A stretch of 64,000 nucleotides of DNA from positions 248,001 to 312,000 of the forward strand of contig MENQ01000024.1 of assembly GCA_001768325.1 (NCBI GenBank), written 5' to 3'. The translations under genes were made by a program, and so were the position numbers. The DNA is from Bacteroidetes bacterium GWC2_46_850. Lineage in GTDB: Bacteria > Bacteroidota > Bacteroidia > Bacteroidales > Dysgonomonadaceae. Shown piece by piece: positions 7,632-18,058 of the stretch (position 1 is the stretch's first letter; the number at the start of each line of letters is the position of its first letter). The notes under the pieces are model-generated. The model had not been told where the DNA came from and ran no database searches. It saw only the letters and a program-made list of their open reading frames with translations.

Positions 7632-10382
7632 ATGACGACAAAGACAAAAATTACAAATGCAAACAGGTTACAGATGAACAAACAACAACCAGAACGGCAC
7701 TACAGCCAAACCATCGAAACGGTTTTGCAGCAGTATCAGGCTGACCCTGATTCAGGGCTGTCTGTTGAAGCCGCGGCAGAACGACTTGCGGAGCATGGAC
7801 CCAACCGGCTCGAATCGACCCGGCAAAAATTGGTCCTCACCATTTTTTTTGAACAATTTAAAAGCAGCATGGTACTGATCCTGCTGGTGGCAGCCATCAT
7901 CTCGGCTGTGATTGGCGTGATGGAGGATGAGGGACTGGTGGAAACCTTTGTGATCCTGGCCATACTGGTTGTAAATGCAATCATTGGTACCGTGCAGGAA
8001 CTGAAGGCGCAATCGTCGCTTGAAGCGCTTAATAAGATGAGTTCACCCCATTCGAAGGTGTTGCGCGGAGGGCAAGTGGAGGAGGTGGTTTCCACCGACC
8101 TGGTTCCCGGCGATATTGTGGTGCTTGATACGGGTGATATCATCCCGGCCGATCTGCGGTTGATTGAGACAGCAAACCTGAAAATACAGGAGTCCGCCCT
8201 CACTGGTGAATCGGTGCCGGTTGAGAAGAACGGGGATATACTCGAAGATACGGAAATACCGTTGGGAGACCGTAGTAACATGGCTTTTTCCACCAGCACG
8301 GTCACCTACGGCCGCGGTAAAGGTGTGGTTGTTTCCACCGGCATGCATACCGAGGTGGGTAAAATCGCCCACATGCTGCAAGCTACGGAGGCTACGGAGA
8401 CACCTATGGGCAAGCGACTTGAGCAGTTGGGCAAGGTGTTGGGATACGTGGCGCTGGGTATCTGTGGCTTTATTTTCCTGGTGGGGTTGTTGTACGGAAA
8501 CCACTGGCTGGAGGTGCTGATGATGGCGGTGAGCCTGGCCGTGGCAGCCATACCGGAAGGGTTGCAGATCGTGTCGACCATCGTGCTGGCCATTGGTGTG
8601 CAGCGCCTGGTAAAGCAGAATGCCATTGTGCGTACCCTGCCCTCGGTGGAGACCCTGGGAAGTACCACGGTAATCTGTTCCGATAAAACCGGAACGCTCA
8701 CGCAGAACAGGATGACCATAGTAGAAGGATGGAGTGGCGGCAACCGGATTGACTTCCGCAATGCTCCCCCGGCCGAAGAACTTGATAGCGACGAGAATCT
8801 GCTGCTGCAGACGGCTCTTCTCTGTACCGATGCCCATTTGAAGATGCTCCCCGACGGTAAACATGAAACGGCCGGTGATCCTACCGAGACGGCCATCGTG
8901 GATGTGGCGCTCGGGCTGAAGAAAAATAAACTCACGCTGGAGCAGCAGTTTCCCCGGGTGGGTGAAGTGCCTTTTGATTCCGACAGAAAACGGATGGCCA
9001 CCATCAACAGGATGGGGGAAGGAGATTTTCGAATTCATGTGAAAGGAGGTCTCGATGAGGTATTGGCCGTTACCTCACACATCCTCATACATGGAAACAG
9101 ACGGCCCATCACCGATGAGGACCGTGAAACCATCCGCAAAGAGAATCTCCGGATGGCTCAGTCGGCCCTTCGTGTGCTGGCAGTAGCTTACAGAGATATT
9201 GATGCCATTCCCGCTGAGGTGACAGCCGCCACAATCGAAAAAGAGCTGATCTTCGTTGGTTTGCTCGGGATGATCGACCCGGCCCGACCTGAGGTGGTGG
9301 AGGCGGTGAAAAAATGTCGTACGGCCGGTATCCGGCCGGTGATGATTACCGGTGATCATAAGGTGACGGCTGTGGCCATCGCGTCGGAGATCGGTATTTA
9401 CAGGGATGGGGATCAGGCTCTCACTGGCTCCGACCTGGAAGTGATGGAGCAGGATCAACTCGACCGCACGGTCCGGGATTTTTCGGTCTATGCCCGGGTG
9501 GCTCCCGAACACAAGGTACGCATCGTGCAGGCCTGGCAGTTGCAGGGTGACATTGTGGCCATGACCGGCGACGGCGTGAATGACGCACCGGCACTCAAAC
9601 AGGCCGATATCGGCGTGTCGATGGGCATCGTCGGAACGGAAGTGGCAAAGGATGCCTCCGATGTGATCCTCACCGATGACAACTTCGCCACCATCGTCGG
9701 TGCCGTGGAGGAAGGACGCCGTATTTATGACAATATCCTGAAAGCCATCCAGTTTTTGCTATCGGCCAACGTGGGTGAGGTATTGCTGATTTTTATTGCC
9801 TCGATCTTCAATATCGGCAATCCGCTTTCACCCATTTTGATCCTGTGGATCAACCTGGTGACCGACAGTCTGCCGGCGCTGGCGTTGAGCATGGATCCGG
9901 CGGAGAAAGATATCATGACCCGAAAGCCGAGGGATCCCCAAAAGGGTTTCTTCACAAAGGGGATGATCTGGCGGATCTTTTACCAGGGAACGACCATCGG
10001 GCTGATCTCGCTGGCGGCCTACATCATCGGACGCAACGACGGTCTACGGGCGGGACTTGAAAATCCCGATGCACTCGGTCAGACCATGGCCTTCGCCGTG
10101 CTGGGATTATCGCAATTGCTGCATGTGCGCAACCTGCATTCCAATAAACATTCTTCTTTCCGTACCAGCCTCTGGGAAAATAAATCACTTCTTGGAGCCA
10201 TCTTCCTTTCCACACTGCTGTTGCTGCTGGTTTTGCTTATTCCAGGCGTAATGCGTATCTTTGGGGTGGTGGAAATGGACAGTACGCACTGGCTTTACGT
10301 GATTGGATTGTCGTTGCTCCCCATCGCAGTGGTCGAACTGATGAAGTTATTCAGAATCAACCATTCAAAGGATGAGTATTGA
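7632..10382 (+). CDS. Cation-transporting P-type ATPase, Ca2+ (SERCA/PMR1) type
   Basis: 916 residues. Exports a cation, most likely Ca2+, across the inner membrane at the cost of ATP. Motifs in order: LTGESVPVEK in the actuator domain; SDKTGTLTQ with phosphorylated Asp351; HVKGG in the nucleotide domain; TGDGVNDAPALK hinge. Membrane helix residues that bind Ca2+ in SERCA are present: Glu in IPEGL (M4), NVGEV (M5) and NLVTDSLPALAL (M6, N-x-x-T-D). The residue after PEGL is Gln instead of the common Pro. The N-terminal cation ATPase domain begins near RHYSQTIETVLQQY, so the second Met (base 7674) is an equally plausible start. A hybrid sensor regulator starts 15 bases downstream, so read-through transcription is likely, though a functional link is not evident. 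Confidence 0.94.
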   Translation: MTTKTKITNANRLQMNKQQPERHYSQTIETVLQQYQADPDSGLSVEAAAERLAEHGPNRLESTRQKLVLTIFFEQFKSSMVLILLVAAIISAVIGVMEDEGLVETFVILAILVVNAIIGTVQELKAQSSLEALNKMSSPHSKVLRGGQVEEVVSTDLVPGDIVVLDTGDIIPADLRLIETANLKIQESALTGESVPVEKNGDILEDTEIPLGDRSNMAFSTSTVTYGRGKGVVVSTGMHTEVGKIAHMLQATEATETPMGKRLEQLGKVLGYVALGICGFIFLVGLLYGNHWLEVLMMAVSLAVAAIPEGLQIVSTIVLAIGVQRLVKQNAIVRTLPSVETLGSTTVICSDKTGTLTQNRMTIVEGWSGGNRIDFRNAPPAEELDSDENLLLQTALLCTDAHLKMLPDGKHETAGDPTETAIVDVALGLKKNKLTLEQQFPRVGEVPFDSDRKRMATINRMGEGDFRIHVKGGLDEVLAVTSHILIHGNRRPITDEDRETIRKENLRMAQSALRVLAVAYRDIDAIPAEVTAATIEKELIFVGLLGMIDPARPEVVEAVKKCRTAGIRPVMITGDHKVTAVAIASEIGIYRDGDQALTGSDLEVMEQDQLDRTVRDFSVYARVAPEHKVRIVQAWQLQGDIVAMTGDGVNDAPALKQADIGVSMGIVGTEVAKDASDVILTDDNFATIVGAVEEGRRIYDNILKAIQFLLSANVGEVLLIFIASIFNIGNPLSPILILWINLVTDSLPALALSMDPAEKDIMTRKPRDPQKGFFTKGMIWRIFYQGTTIGLISLAAYIIGRNDGLRAGLENPDALGQTMAFAVLGLSQLLHVRNLHSNKHSSFRTSLWENKSLLGAIFLSTLLLLLVLLIPGVMRIFGVVEMDSTHWLYVIGLSLLPIAVVELMKLFRINHSKDEY

Positions 10383-10397
10383 GAGATAGGAGAGAAC

Positions 10398-13300
10398 ATG
10401 AAGAAGCTTTTTCTTTCTTTTGTGAGCCTCTTGTGGATCTGTTTTTTACTGGCAAACGATGATGCAATCATCGAACATTATTCAACGGACGACGGGTTGG
10501 CTCATGAGACTGTAAACTGCGTGCTGCAATCGACAGATGGATTTATCTGGATTGGTACGTGGCATGGACTGTGCAGTTTCGACGGAAAGGAGTTTAAAAC
10601 CTACAACAATCGCAACAAATATCAGGCCGACATACCCCCCCGCAAGATTCAGGATATACTGGAAGACCGCAACGGCAATCTGTGGCTTAAAACCACAGAC
10701 CACAAAATTTATCTGTTCGACAAAAAAAATGAGCAGTTCCATGCTATTTTTAACTGGTTACCCAAAGATTTTTCACTGAATGCGCAGATCATCAAGATCG
10801 TCGAAACAGACGAGGGGAATTTCCTGCTGCTCACCAAAAACAAAGACCTTCTTCTGGCCTCTCCCTCGTCCAATCAGCTGGCAGACATTACCTTGCTTTA
10901 TAAGTCGGGTAATAAGGAAGGCGATTCCAGGCTAAGGCGGAATATATTTTCGGAAGATGCCGGCTTCCTGAACTGGATCGGCATGGATTATTCGATATTC
11001 TCCTGCAGGAAAGGTGAACAACTGAAGGATAAATCGCCGTCTCATGTACGTGAGACGCTGCAAACGCTTTCCGCCGATTCAACCTTTGTCTGTTACCACG
11101 GCAGTGGCGACAATCTGTGGATCGCAAACCGCAGTGGCGAAATTTTCAACATTTACACCCGCACCGGAGAGATCACTGCAAACCGTACCCTGCAGGGACA
11201 GGGGGAAATAAGGAACATGATCACGGATGGCCTTAGTTTCCTGTATGCAACAGTTGGTAACAAAGGAATATACAGGCTTAATCTGCGAGATAACCGTGCT
11301 GATCTGATCCACCCATTTCCTGTGAATGTACTTTCTTCCTTCTTCGATGACGCAGGCTTACTTTGGTTTATCACGGATGATCACCGCGCCATCGCGTATA
11401 ATCCGGTAAGTGAAACCTCGAGCCTGTTTGTGTTCACCCAAGAGCAGCAGGTGAACGAATCCCTCAGCTGGCAGGATGGGAAGGAGTTGGGAATATTTTT
11501 TCTCACCACCTCCGGAAAAGTGTATCAGGTTGATCGGGAAAAGATGGAGATGAAGAAGTTGGACGTGACTCCCCGCACGGATACTTACCAGCCACTCAGA
11601 TTCTCCGGTCTCCTGTTCGATGGCAAGGGTATTCTGTGGCTTTCATCCTATGAAAATGGTATCTTTCGGTTCAGTTTTCCCGGGGATCGTTTTTATCTGA
11701 TCAACCCTCTGCTTGGTTTCGATCATCGGGTACAGTCTGAAAAAGAATATGCTGCCGTCAAGGCATTGTACAGAACCAGAAACGGAGATATCTGGGCAGG
11801 TAGCAGACAATCGGAAATATTCCACTTCGACCGGAATGGCAGACTGAAAAATAAGTTTACAGCCAAAAACAACTATATCGGGAATGTGTATCACATCATG
11901 GAAGACAGGGCGGGAACACTTTGGTTTTCCACCAAAGGACAAGGATTGATCAATGCTGTGCCTGATGAAGGTGTGCCCTCGGGATTTATTTTCCGCAAAT
12001 ATATGCACGACCCGCTCAATTCCTATTCCATCAGCAGCAACGATGTCTATTATACCTTTCAGGATAGCAAAGGACGCATATGGGTAGCCACCTTTGGCGG
12101 TGGACTCAATCTGTTGCAGGTGGAGCAGGGGCACCTTCTCTTCCGGCATAAGTATAATTCATTCTCTCTGTATCCCGAATATGGACAGTATACGGAGGTA
12201 AGGGCGATTACAGAAGACAAGGAAGGACGCATCTGGGTGGGCACGAGCGACGGATTGATGTCTTTCGACGGAAATTATTCCCTGGCAAAGGATATCCAGT
12301 TTGAGACGTACCAGAACAATGTAAACTTTACCAACAACGATGTCTACGATCTGTATAGGGACAGGAACGGGACAATCTGGGTCAGTATCTTCGGGGTTGG
12401 TCTCAACCGGCTTGCAGGGTATGACAAACTGACAAACATGCCCCTGTTTGAATCCTTCGGAACGGGCAGCGGCATCAACAGTGAAGTCATTCTCTCCATG
12501 ATTGAAGATGATCATGGCAGCCTTTGGTTGTCGACTGAAAAGGGAATTTCACGTTTCAATCCTTCCTCCAAAACGTTCCGCAACTTTGATCAATACGACG
12601 GACTTCCCGATTATTCGTTGGAGGAAGCCAGTGTGCTTAAGTTGGAAGATGGAACCATCGGCTTCGGCAGCAAAGAGGGTGTCGTGAGTTTCAACCCCGG
12701 CAGCATCCCCGATATGCCGGTTAACTATCCTACCTATATTGTTGACATGACTGTCTCCAATAAAAGTTACGATAGCTGGAGCAGCGACAGCATCTCGGTT
12801 AAATATATGGAGAAGGTAACGCTGAAACACCATCAATCTATGTTTTCCATTGAGTTCGCGGCACTGAACTATTACACGCAGAGCCACGTCCGGTATGAAT
12901 ATATTCTGGAAGGATATGAGAAAGAGTGGCACGTAGCCGACAAAAGCAGAATAGCCTCTTATACCAACGTGCCTCCGGGCAGCTATCTGTTCCGGGTGAA
13001 GACCCTGGACGATACCAACCCTACGTTGGATTCGGGGACAACATTACAGATTAAAATCCTACCACCATGGTGGAAGTCCGTCTGGGCTTATATTATCTAT
13101 GCCATCCTGGTGCTTGTCCTGCTTTATACCATCCTGCGGTTTGTGGCTTTGATGATTAAAATGAAGAACGATGTCTATATCGAGCACCGGTTGTCGGAAC
13201 TCAAGATCAAGTTCTTCACGAATGTATCGCATGAACTGCGAACGCCGCTCACGCTGATTAAAGGACCCATTCAGGAGCTGAAAGAAAATGAGACATTTAC

Positions 13301-14774
13301 CGATAAAGGGATGCAGTACATCAACCTGATGGAGAACAACACCAATCATATGCTCGAGCTGGTAAATCAGATATTGGATTTCCGGAAAATTGAAAATAAA
13401 AAAATGAGACTGCATGTTTCTCCGATCGATTTGAATGCAGTCGTCAAATCGTTTTATGAAGAGTTCTCGGTTCTGGCGGATGAGAAATCCATCAGCTATG
13501 ATTATCACTTGCTGGAGGAGGATCTTGTTGTATGGGGAGACAAAGAGAAGCTGGAAACGGTGATCCGCAATATATTGTCCAACGCCTTTAAATTCACGCC
13601 TACGGGAGGAAGTGTGTTGTTGACCTGTGGAAAGGATCAGGAGAGAGATCGATGTTTCGTGCGGGTGGAAGACAGCGGGATCGGCATTGCACAAAACAAA
13701 CTGGTAGAAATATTCGAACGTTTTTCTCAAAACGCACTGTACCAGGGGACAGGCATCGGGCTGGCTCTGGCAAAAGAATTGATGACCTTGCACGAAGGGA
13801 ACATCACCGTGGAGAGCGCGGAAAATAAAGGCTCGGTATTCACCATTGCATGGCCCCCGGGAGAAGAGCATTTCAAGACATTGAAAGCAGACTTCTACAT
13901 GAGTGACTTCATTGAAGAAAGGCCTGCAGCCGCAGAGAACGAATCATCGGCGCCGAATGTCGAACCCGTGCCGGATGACGACCGGTCGCAGCTGCCTTCG
14001 CTCCTGGTAATTGAAGACAACAGGTCGTTATGCAACATGCTCAAACTGCAACTTGAAGATCGATTCCATGTAAATACGGCTTATGATGGTGTTGAGGGGC
14101 TAAAGAAAGTACATCTTTATCATCCCGACATCGTGATCACCGACCAGATGATGCCCAAGGTGAGCGGTTTGGAATTGCTGGAGCAAATCAGGAATGATTT
14201 TCAGATCAGCCATATTCCGGTCATTATCCTTACGGCGAAGGATGATGACGATTTTCGGATTCGATCCATCCGACTGGGGGCAAATGCTTATATTACCAAG
14301 CCTTTCAGTAAGAAGCACCTGGTTGCCAGGATCGATCAGCTGCTGAATGAACAGAGAATTTTCCGGGAGAAACTGTGGAACAGGGAAAAGATATCGGTGC
14401 CGCAGCAGGAGGAATATGGTGATTTCCTGGTGAAGAAGGACATGGAATTTATTGAAAGTGTCAGTCGCATCATTGAAGATAATGTAGATAATAGCGACTT
14501 CAATATCGATATCATCGCCACAACCATGAACATCAGCCGGTCGGCCTTCTTCAAAAAGCTGAAAAGCATCACCGGCCTGGCACCTGTAGATTTTGTCAAG
14601 GAGATCAGGCTCAGCAAATCTGTGGAATTGATCAGGAGTACCGATCTGTCTGTCTCCGAGATTGCTTTTGCCGTTGGGTTCAAGGACTCGGGATATTTTG
14701 GGAAATGTTTCAAAAAGAAATATAAACTCTCCCCGCGTGACTATCTGAACGAATACAGGAGCGTCTCCGTCTGA
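10398..14774 (+). CDS. Hybrid two-component system sensor/regulator (HTCS) with AraC output domain
   Basis: 1458 residues. One-protein signal system that typically senses oligosaccharides in the periplasm and activates glycan-utilisation genes. Order: signal peptide (1-20); two seven-bladed propellers made of reg_prop repeats (at least ten visible, such as GFIWIGTWHGL, GRIWVGTSDGL, GSLWLSTEKGI) to about residue 800; Y_Y_Y domain (about 815-880, ending VPPGSYLFRVK); one membrane helix (about 895-920); HisKA with phospho-acceptor His945 in SHELRTPL; HATPase with DSGIGI and GIGLAL; receiver domain with phospho-acceptor Asp1249 in ITDQMMP; AraC-type double helix-turn-helix at the C-terminus (GFKDSGYFGKCFKKKY). 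The secreted beta-helix protein follows 45 bases later and is the likely target. No SusC/SusD pair lies nearby. Confidence 0.95.
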   Translation: MKKLFLSFVSLLWICFLLANDDAIIEHYSTDDGLAHETVNCVLQSTDGFIWIGTWHGLCSFDGKEFKTYNNRNKYQADIPPRKIQDILEDRNGNLWLKTTDHKIYLFDKKNEQFHAIFNWLPKDFSLNAQIIKIVETDEGNFLLLTKNKDLLLASPSSNQLADITLLYKSGNKEGDSRLRRNIFSEDAGFLNWIGMDYSIFSCRKGEQLKDKSPSHVRETLQTLSADSTFVCYHGSGDNLWIANRSGEIFNIYTRTGEITANRTLQGQGEIRNMITDGLSFLYATVGNKGIYRLNLRDNRADLIHPFPVNVLSSFFDDAGLLWFITDDHRAIAYNPVSETSSLFVFTQEQQVNESLSWQDGKELGIFFLTTSGKVYQVDREKMEMKKLDVTPRTDTYQPLRFSGLLFDGKGILWLSSYENGIFRFSFPGDRFYLINPLLGFDHRVQSEKEYAAVKALYRTRNGDIWAGSRQSEIFHFDRNGRLKNKFTAKNNYIGNVYHIMEDRAGTLWFSTKGQGLINAVPDEGVPSGFIFRKYMHDPLNSYSISSNDVYYTFQDSKGRIWVATFGGGLNLLQVEQGHLLFRHKYNSFSLYPEYGQYTEVRAITEDKEGRIWVGTSDGLMSFDGNYSLAKDIQFETYQNNVNFTNNDVYDLYRDRNGTIWVSIFGVGLNRLAGYDKLTNMPLFESFGTGSGINSEVILSMIEDDHGSLWLSTEKGISRFNPSSKTFRNFDQYDGLPDYSLEEASVLKLEDGTIGFGSKEGVVSFNPGSIPDMPVNYPTYIVDMTVSNKSYDSWSSDSISVKYMEKVTLKHHQSMFSIEFAALNYYTQSHVRYEYILEGYEKEWHVADKSRIASYTNVPPGSYLFRVKTLDDTNPTLDSGTTLQIKILPPWWKSVWAYIIYAILVLVLLYTILRFVALMIKMKNDVYIEHRLSELKIKFFTNVSHELRTPLTLIKGPIQELKENETFTDKGMQYINLMENNTNHMLELVNQILDFRKIENKKMRLHVSPIDLNAVVKSFYEEFSVLADEKSISYDYHLLEEDLVVWGDKEKLETVIRNILSNAFKFTPTGGSVLLTCGKDQERDRCFVRVEDSGIGIAQNKLVEIFERFSQNALYQGTGIGLALAKELMTLHEGNITVESAENKGSVFTIAWPPGEEHFKTLKADFYMSDFIEERPAAAENESSAPNVEPVPDDDRSQLPSLLVIEDNRSLCNMLKLQLEDRFHVNTAYDGVEGLKKVHLYHPDIVITDQMMPKVSGLELLEQIRNDFQISHIPVIILTAKDDDDFRIRSIRLGANAYITKPFSKKHLVARIDQLLNEQRIFREKLWNREKISVPQQEEYGDFLVKKDMEFIESVSRIIEDNVDNSDFNIDIIATTMNISRSAFFKKLKSITGLAPVDFVKEIRLSKSVELIRSTDLSVSEIAFAVGFKDSGYFGKCFKKKYKLSPRDYLNEYRSVSV

Positions 14775-14819
14775 TTACAAAAAGGCTTTCAGTTCGTCCT
14801 AACCTAAAGTAAACATCCC

Positions 14820-17800
14820 ATGAGACAGTGTATGACACTTTATCTGAAGCTGCTGGTAATAACCGGGAGCTGGCTCTTTCCGGTTTGCCTCTTTCCACAG
14901 GCTGCCTCCCTTATTCTCCGCGAAGGTAAAATTTTTTACCAACAGGATAGCCTGGGTAACAGGGTACTTGATTTTTCCCATTGCGGATATATGCAATCGG
15001 AAGAAGATATTCCCGATATCCCCAACGCCATTTTCGTACCCTGCGTGGAAGGTGATGCTACCGGAATGATCCGGCAGGCTATCCGTTACGTGGAGCAACT
15101 GCCGGCAAACGAAGCGGGCTTCAGAGGAGCTGTGTTGCTGGACAAGGGCACTTACAGTCTCAGCGGATCGTTGTTTATCACAAAACCGGGTGTCGTGCTG
15201 AGAGGGAGTGGACAAAATGAGACCATTCTCAGAAAAACGGGTGTAGCCCGCGAAGCATTCATTCACGTAGAAGGAACGAATGACATGATCGTAACCGATA
15301 CCATTCCGGTAGTTTCGGATTATGTTCCTGTGAATGCCCGTGTATTGGCTGTAGGTGACGTCTCCCGGTTGCAGGGAGTGGAAAACATCCTGATCTGGAG
15401 ACCTTCCACAAAAGAATGGATTGAAAAGCTTGGTTGTGATCATTTTGGCGGAGGCATTACATATCTGGGCTGGAAGCCGGGAGAAATGGATATTCATTGG
15501 GACAGGAGAATCATGAAGATCAAAGACAATACCATTGAGATAGATGTCCCGTTGACCATGGCCTTAGATGGTAGTGAGGCAGATACCCGGATTCTAGTCT
15601 ATTCCTGGCCAGGCAGAATTTCGCGGGTGGGCATAGAAAATCTCACCATTGAATCGGATTACGACAGGATTAATCCCAAAGACGAAGATCATTGCTGGAC
15701 AGGTATCTCTGTGGATCATGCCACCGACTGCTGGGTCAGGCAGATCGGCTTCAGACATCTGGCCGGCAGTGCGGTGATCCTTCAACCCGGCAGTTCCCGC
15801 GTGACCGTGGAAGATTGTATTTCCGAAGAACCCATATCTGAGATCGGCGGAATGAGACGCAATACCTTTCTTACGTTGGGGCAGTTGAATCTTTTTCAAC
15901 GTTGCTACTCTGAAGAGGGTATTCATGATTTTGGTGCGGGTTATCTGGCTGCAGGACCCAATGTCTTCGTACAGTGTGAAACGGAAAATTCACTGGGATA
16001 CAGCGGAGCTACCGACAGCTGGGCTTGCGGTCTGTTGTTCGATATAGTGAACATCGACGGCAATGATCTTTCCTTTAAAAATATCGGACAGAACAATAAC
16101 GGAGGAGGTTGGACCACCGGGAACAGTCTTTTCTGGCAGTGTACTGCCGCCGGCATATTCTGTTATTCACCCGATGCAACAAGCAAAAACAGGGCTTATG
16201 GTTGCTGGGGACAGTTTTCGGGTGACGGAGAATGGAATGAGTCGAATAATCATGTTGTACCGGTAAGCTTCTTTTATGCACAGTTATCGGATCGTCTGGG
16301 GGGTGACTTTTCTGCGAGAGCAGGGCTTCTGCCCCTAAGCCGGAGCGCCACCAGCAGTCCCACCGTGGAAGAGGCTTTGGCGCTGACCGCAGAAGCTTCA
16401 CAACCCCGACTCACGCTGAAGCAATGGATCAGAGAGCGCACCGGCCGTGTTTTTGCGCATGAACCTGGTTTGTTGTCGGTACTTCAACTCAAGAGAGAGG
16501 CCGACGGCGCGATGCCTGCCGCCAATACCGCCATAGCGATTGTAAACGGGAAAATAAGTTTTCACGACCGGCTGTTGACAGGAGGAGCAACCGGCGTGTC
16601 GTGGTGGAGCGGGAAGCTGCGGACCACACAGGTCTCCCGCGCTACACCCCACATCACCCGTTTTGTTCCGGGGAGGGAAGGTACGGGGTTGACCGATCGG
16701 ATCGACTCAGTTGTTGCCAGCATGAAGCGCAGTGGACTCACTGTGCTCGACCATAATTACGGTCTTTGGTACGACAGGCGCAGGGACGATCATCAGCGCG
16801 TGAAAAGGAAAGATGGTGACGTCTGGGGCCCTTTCTACGAACAACCATTTGCCCGCAGCGGCACGGGTTATGCCTGGGATGGCTTGTCGAAATACGATCT
16901 GACAAAGCCCAACAGATGGTACTGGTCTCGCCTGCAGCAGTTTGCACGCAAAGGATCAGCTGAGGGGCTCCTGCTTTTTCACCAGCATTATTTTCAGCAC
17001 AACATCATTGAGGCGGGTGCTCACTGGGTTGACGCACCCTGGCGCAGTGCCAACAATGTGAATGATACCGGTTTCCCCGAACCTGTTCCCTTTGCCGGTG
17101 ATAAACGAATTTTCATGTCGGAGCTGTTCTACGATGTAGACCACGTAAAAAGAAGAGAATTGCACCAGAACTACATCCGCCAATGTCTGAATGCACTGGC
17201 AGAAGAGAAAAATGTGGTGCATCTGACGAGTGCGGAGTATACCGGCCCGCTTCATTTTGTGGAATTCTGGCTCGATGTCGTTGCCGAATGGAAGCAGGAA
17301 ACAGGAAAAGATCCATTGATCGCTTTAAGTGCCACGAAAGACGTCCAGGATGCCATTCTGAAAGATCCTGTCCGTTCGGAGATCGTGGATGTGATTGATA
17401 TCCGTTACTGGCATTATCAGGACGGTGGAATTCTTTATGCCCCTGAGGGAGGCAAACATATGGCACCCCGTCAGTTTGCGAGGAAGATGAAGATGGGAGC
17501 GGTTTCCTTCGAGGATGTATACAAGGCGGTCAGTGAATATCGGCAAAAGCAGCCGGATAAGGCGGTGATCTATTACGCCCCGAAATATCCGGAGATGGCC
17601 TGGGCAATATTGATGGCAGGAGGTTCTTTGCCTGGCCTGCCGCCTATCGACGATGACTCTTTTCTAAAAGATGCGCTGCAGATGCACATCCTGGACGATA
17701 GCCTGTCGCCGGTCGCTTACCAGGCACTGGAAAAAACTGATATCGGGAAGATCATTTATTTCCGGAGGGACAGCGATCGTTGTCGCATAACTCTTCCTCC

Positions 17801-17939
17801 CGGAATGTATCAGGTAAAAAAGATTGATACCGCTACCGGTAAAATTACGTTGCTGGACGAGCGGTTTGAAGCGGATCGTCCGTATGATGTCAGATTTCCC
17901 CGGGTGAACGATCTCTATTGGTTTAAAAGAAAGTTATAG
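14820..17939 (+). CDS. Secreted right-handed beta-helix protein, putative carbohydrate-active enzyme
   Basis: 1039 residues. The N-terminus (to about residue 29) is a signal peptide; ATG at 14832 is an alternative start. From about residue 55, GDATGMIRQAIRYVEQLP then GTYSLSGSLFI and VVLRGSGQNETIL is the classic opening of a pectate-lyase-3/polygalacturonase-like beta-helix, which runs to about residue 480. The C-terminal half (about 530-960) has motifs suggestive of an alpha/beta barrel hydrolase, such as LDHNYGLWYDRRRDDHQR, LLFHQHYFQHN, LTSAEYTGPLHFVEFWLD and DVIDIRYWHYQDGG. I believe this two-part layout matches a Bacteroidetes family annotated only as a domain of unknown function, but I cannot confirm a family number. 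Substrate unknown; the upstream HTCS suggests a plant or host glycan. Confidence 0.72.
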   Translation: MRQCMTLYLKLLVITGSWLFPVCLFPQAASLILREGKIFYQQDSLGNRVLDFSHCGYMQSEEDIPDIPNAIFVPCVEGDATGMIRQAIRYVEQLPANEAGFRGAVLLDKGTYSLSGSLFITKPGVVLRGSGQNETILRKTGVAREAFIHVEGTNDMIVTDTIPVVSDYVPVNARVLAVGDVSRLQGVENILIWRPSTKEWIEKLGCDHFGGGITYLGWKPGEMDIHWDRRIMKIKDNTIEIDVPLTMALDGSEADTRILVYSWPGRISRVGIENLTIESDYDRINPKDEDHCWTGISVDHATDCWVRQIGFRHLAGSAVILQPGSSRVTVEDCISEEPISEIGGMRRNTFLTLGQLNLFQRCYSEEGIHDFGAGYLAAGPNVFVQCETENSLGYSGATDSWACGLLFDIVNIDGNDLSFKNIGQNNNGGGWTTGNSLFWQCTAAGIFCYSPDATSKNRAYGCWGQFSGDGEWNESNNHVVPVSFFYAQLSDRLGGDFSARAGLLPLSRSATSSPTVEEALALTAEASQPRLTLKQWIRERTGRVFAHEPGLLSVLQLKREADGAMPAANTAIAIVNGKISFHDRLLTGGATGVSWWSGKLRTTQVSRATPHITRFVPGREGTGLTDRIDSVVASMKRSGLTVLDHNYGLWYDRRRDDHQRVKRKDGDVWGPFYEQPFARSGTGYAWDGLSKYDLTKPNRWYWSRLQQFARKGSAEGLLLFHQHYFQHNIIEAGAHWVDAPWRSANNVNDTGFPEPVPFAGDKRIFMSELFYDVDHVKRRELHQNYIRQCLNALAEEKNVVHLTSAEYTGPLHFVEFWLDVVAEWKQETGKDPLIALSATKDVQDAILKDPVRSEIVDVIDIRYWHYQDGGILYAPEGGKHMAPRQFARKMKMGAVSFEDVYKAVSEYRQKQPDKAVIYYAPKYPEMAWAILMAGGSLPGLPPIDDDSFLKDALQMHILDDSLSPVAYQALEKTDIGKIIYFRRDSDRCRITLPPGMYQVKKIDTATGKITLLDERFEADRPYDVRFPRVNDLYWFKRKL

Positions 17940-18021
17940 CCAAATAGGTGTTATAGAACATATTTGTCAGTTTTTCCCACTCTAATACCAAAAATTACCA
18001 ATCGCCGGGTAAAATATCTTT

Positions 18022-18029
18022 TATGTTTG
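18022..18029 (+). promoter_or_regulatory. Putative -7 promoter element of the ECF sigma gene
   Basis: TATGTTTG fits the Bacteroides -7 consensus TAnnTTTG exactly, 29 bases before the start codon. No TTTG is seen at the usual -33 distance, so recognition by an alternative sigma factor or a weak promoter is possible. Confidence 0.4.
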
Positions 18030-18058
18030 TGAACAACAAATAAAAAGTTATTTTATCC

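Noticed and set aside
8043-9038. Minus-strand 331-codon frame
   Set aside because: Antisense to the P-type ATPase, whose DKTGTLTQ and TGDGVNDAP motifs prove the plus strand.
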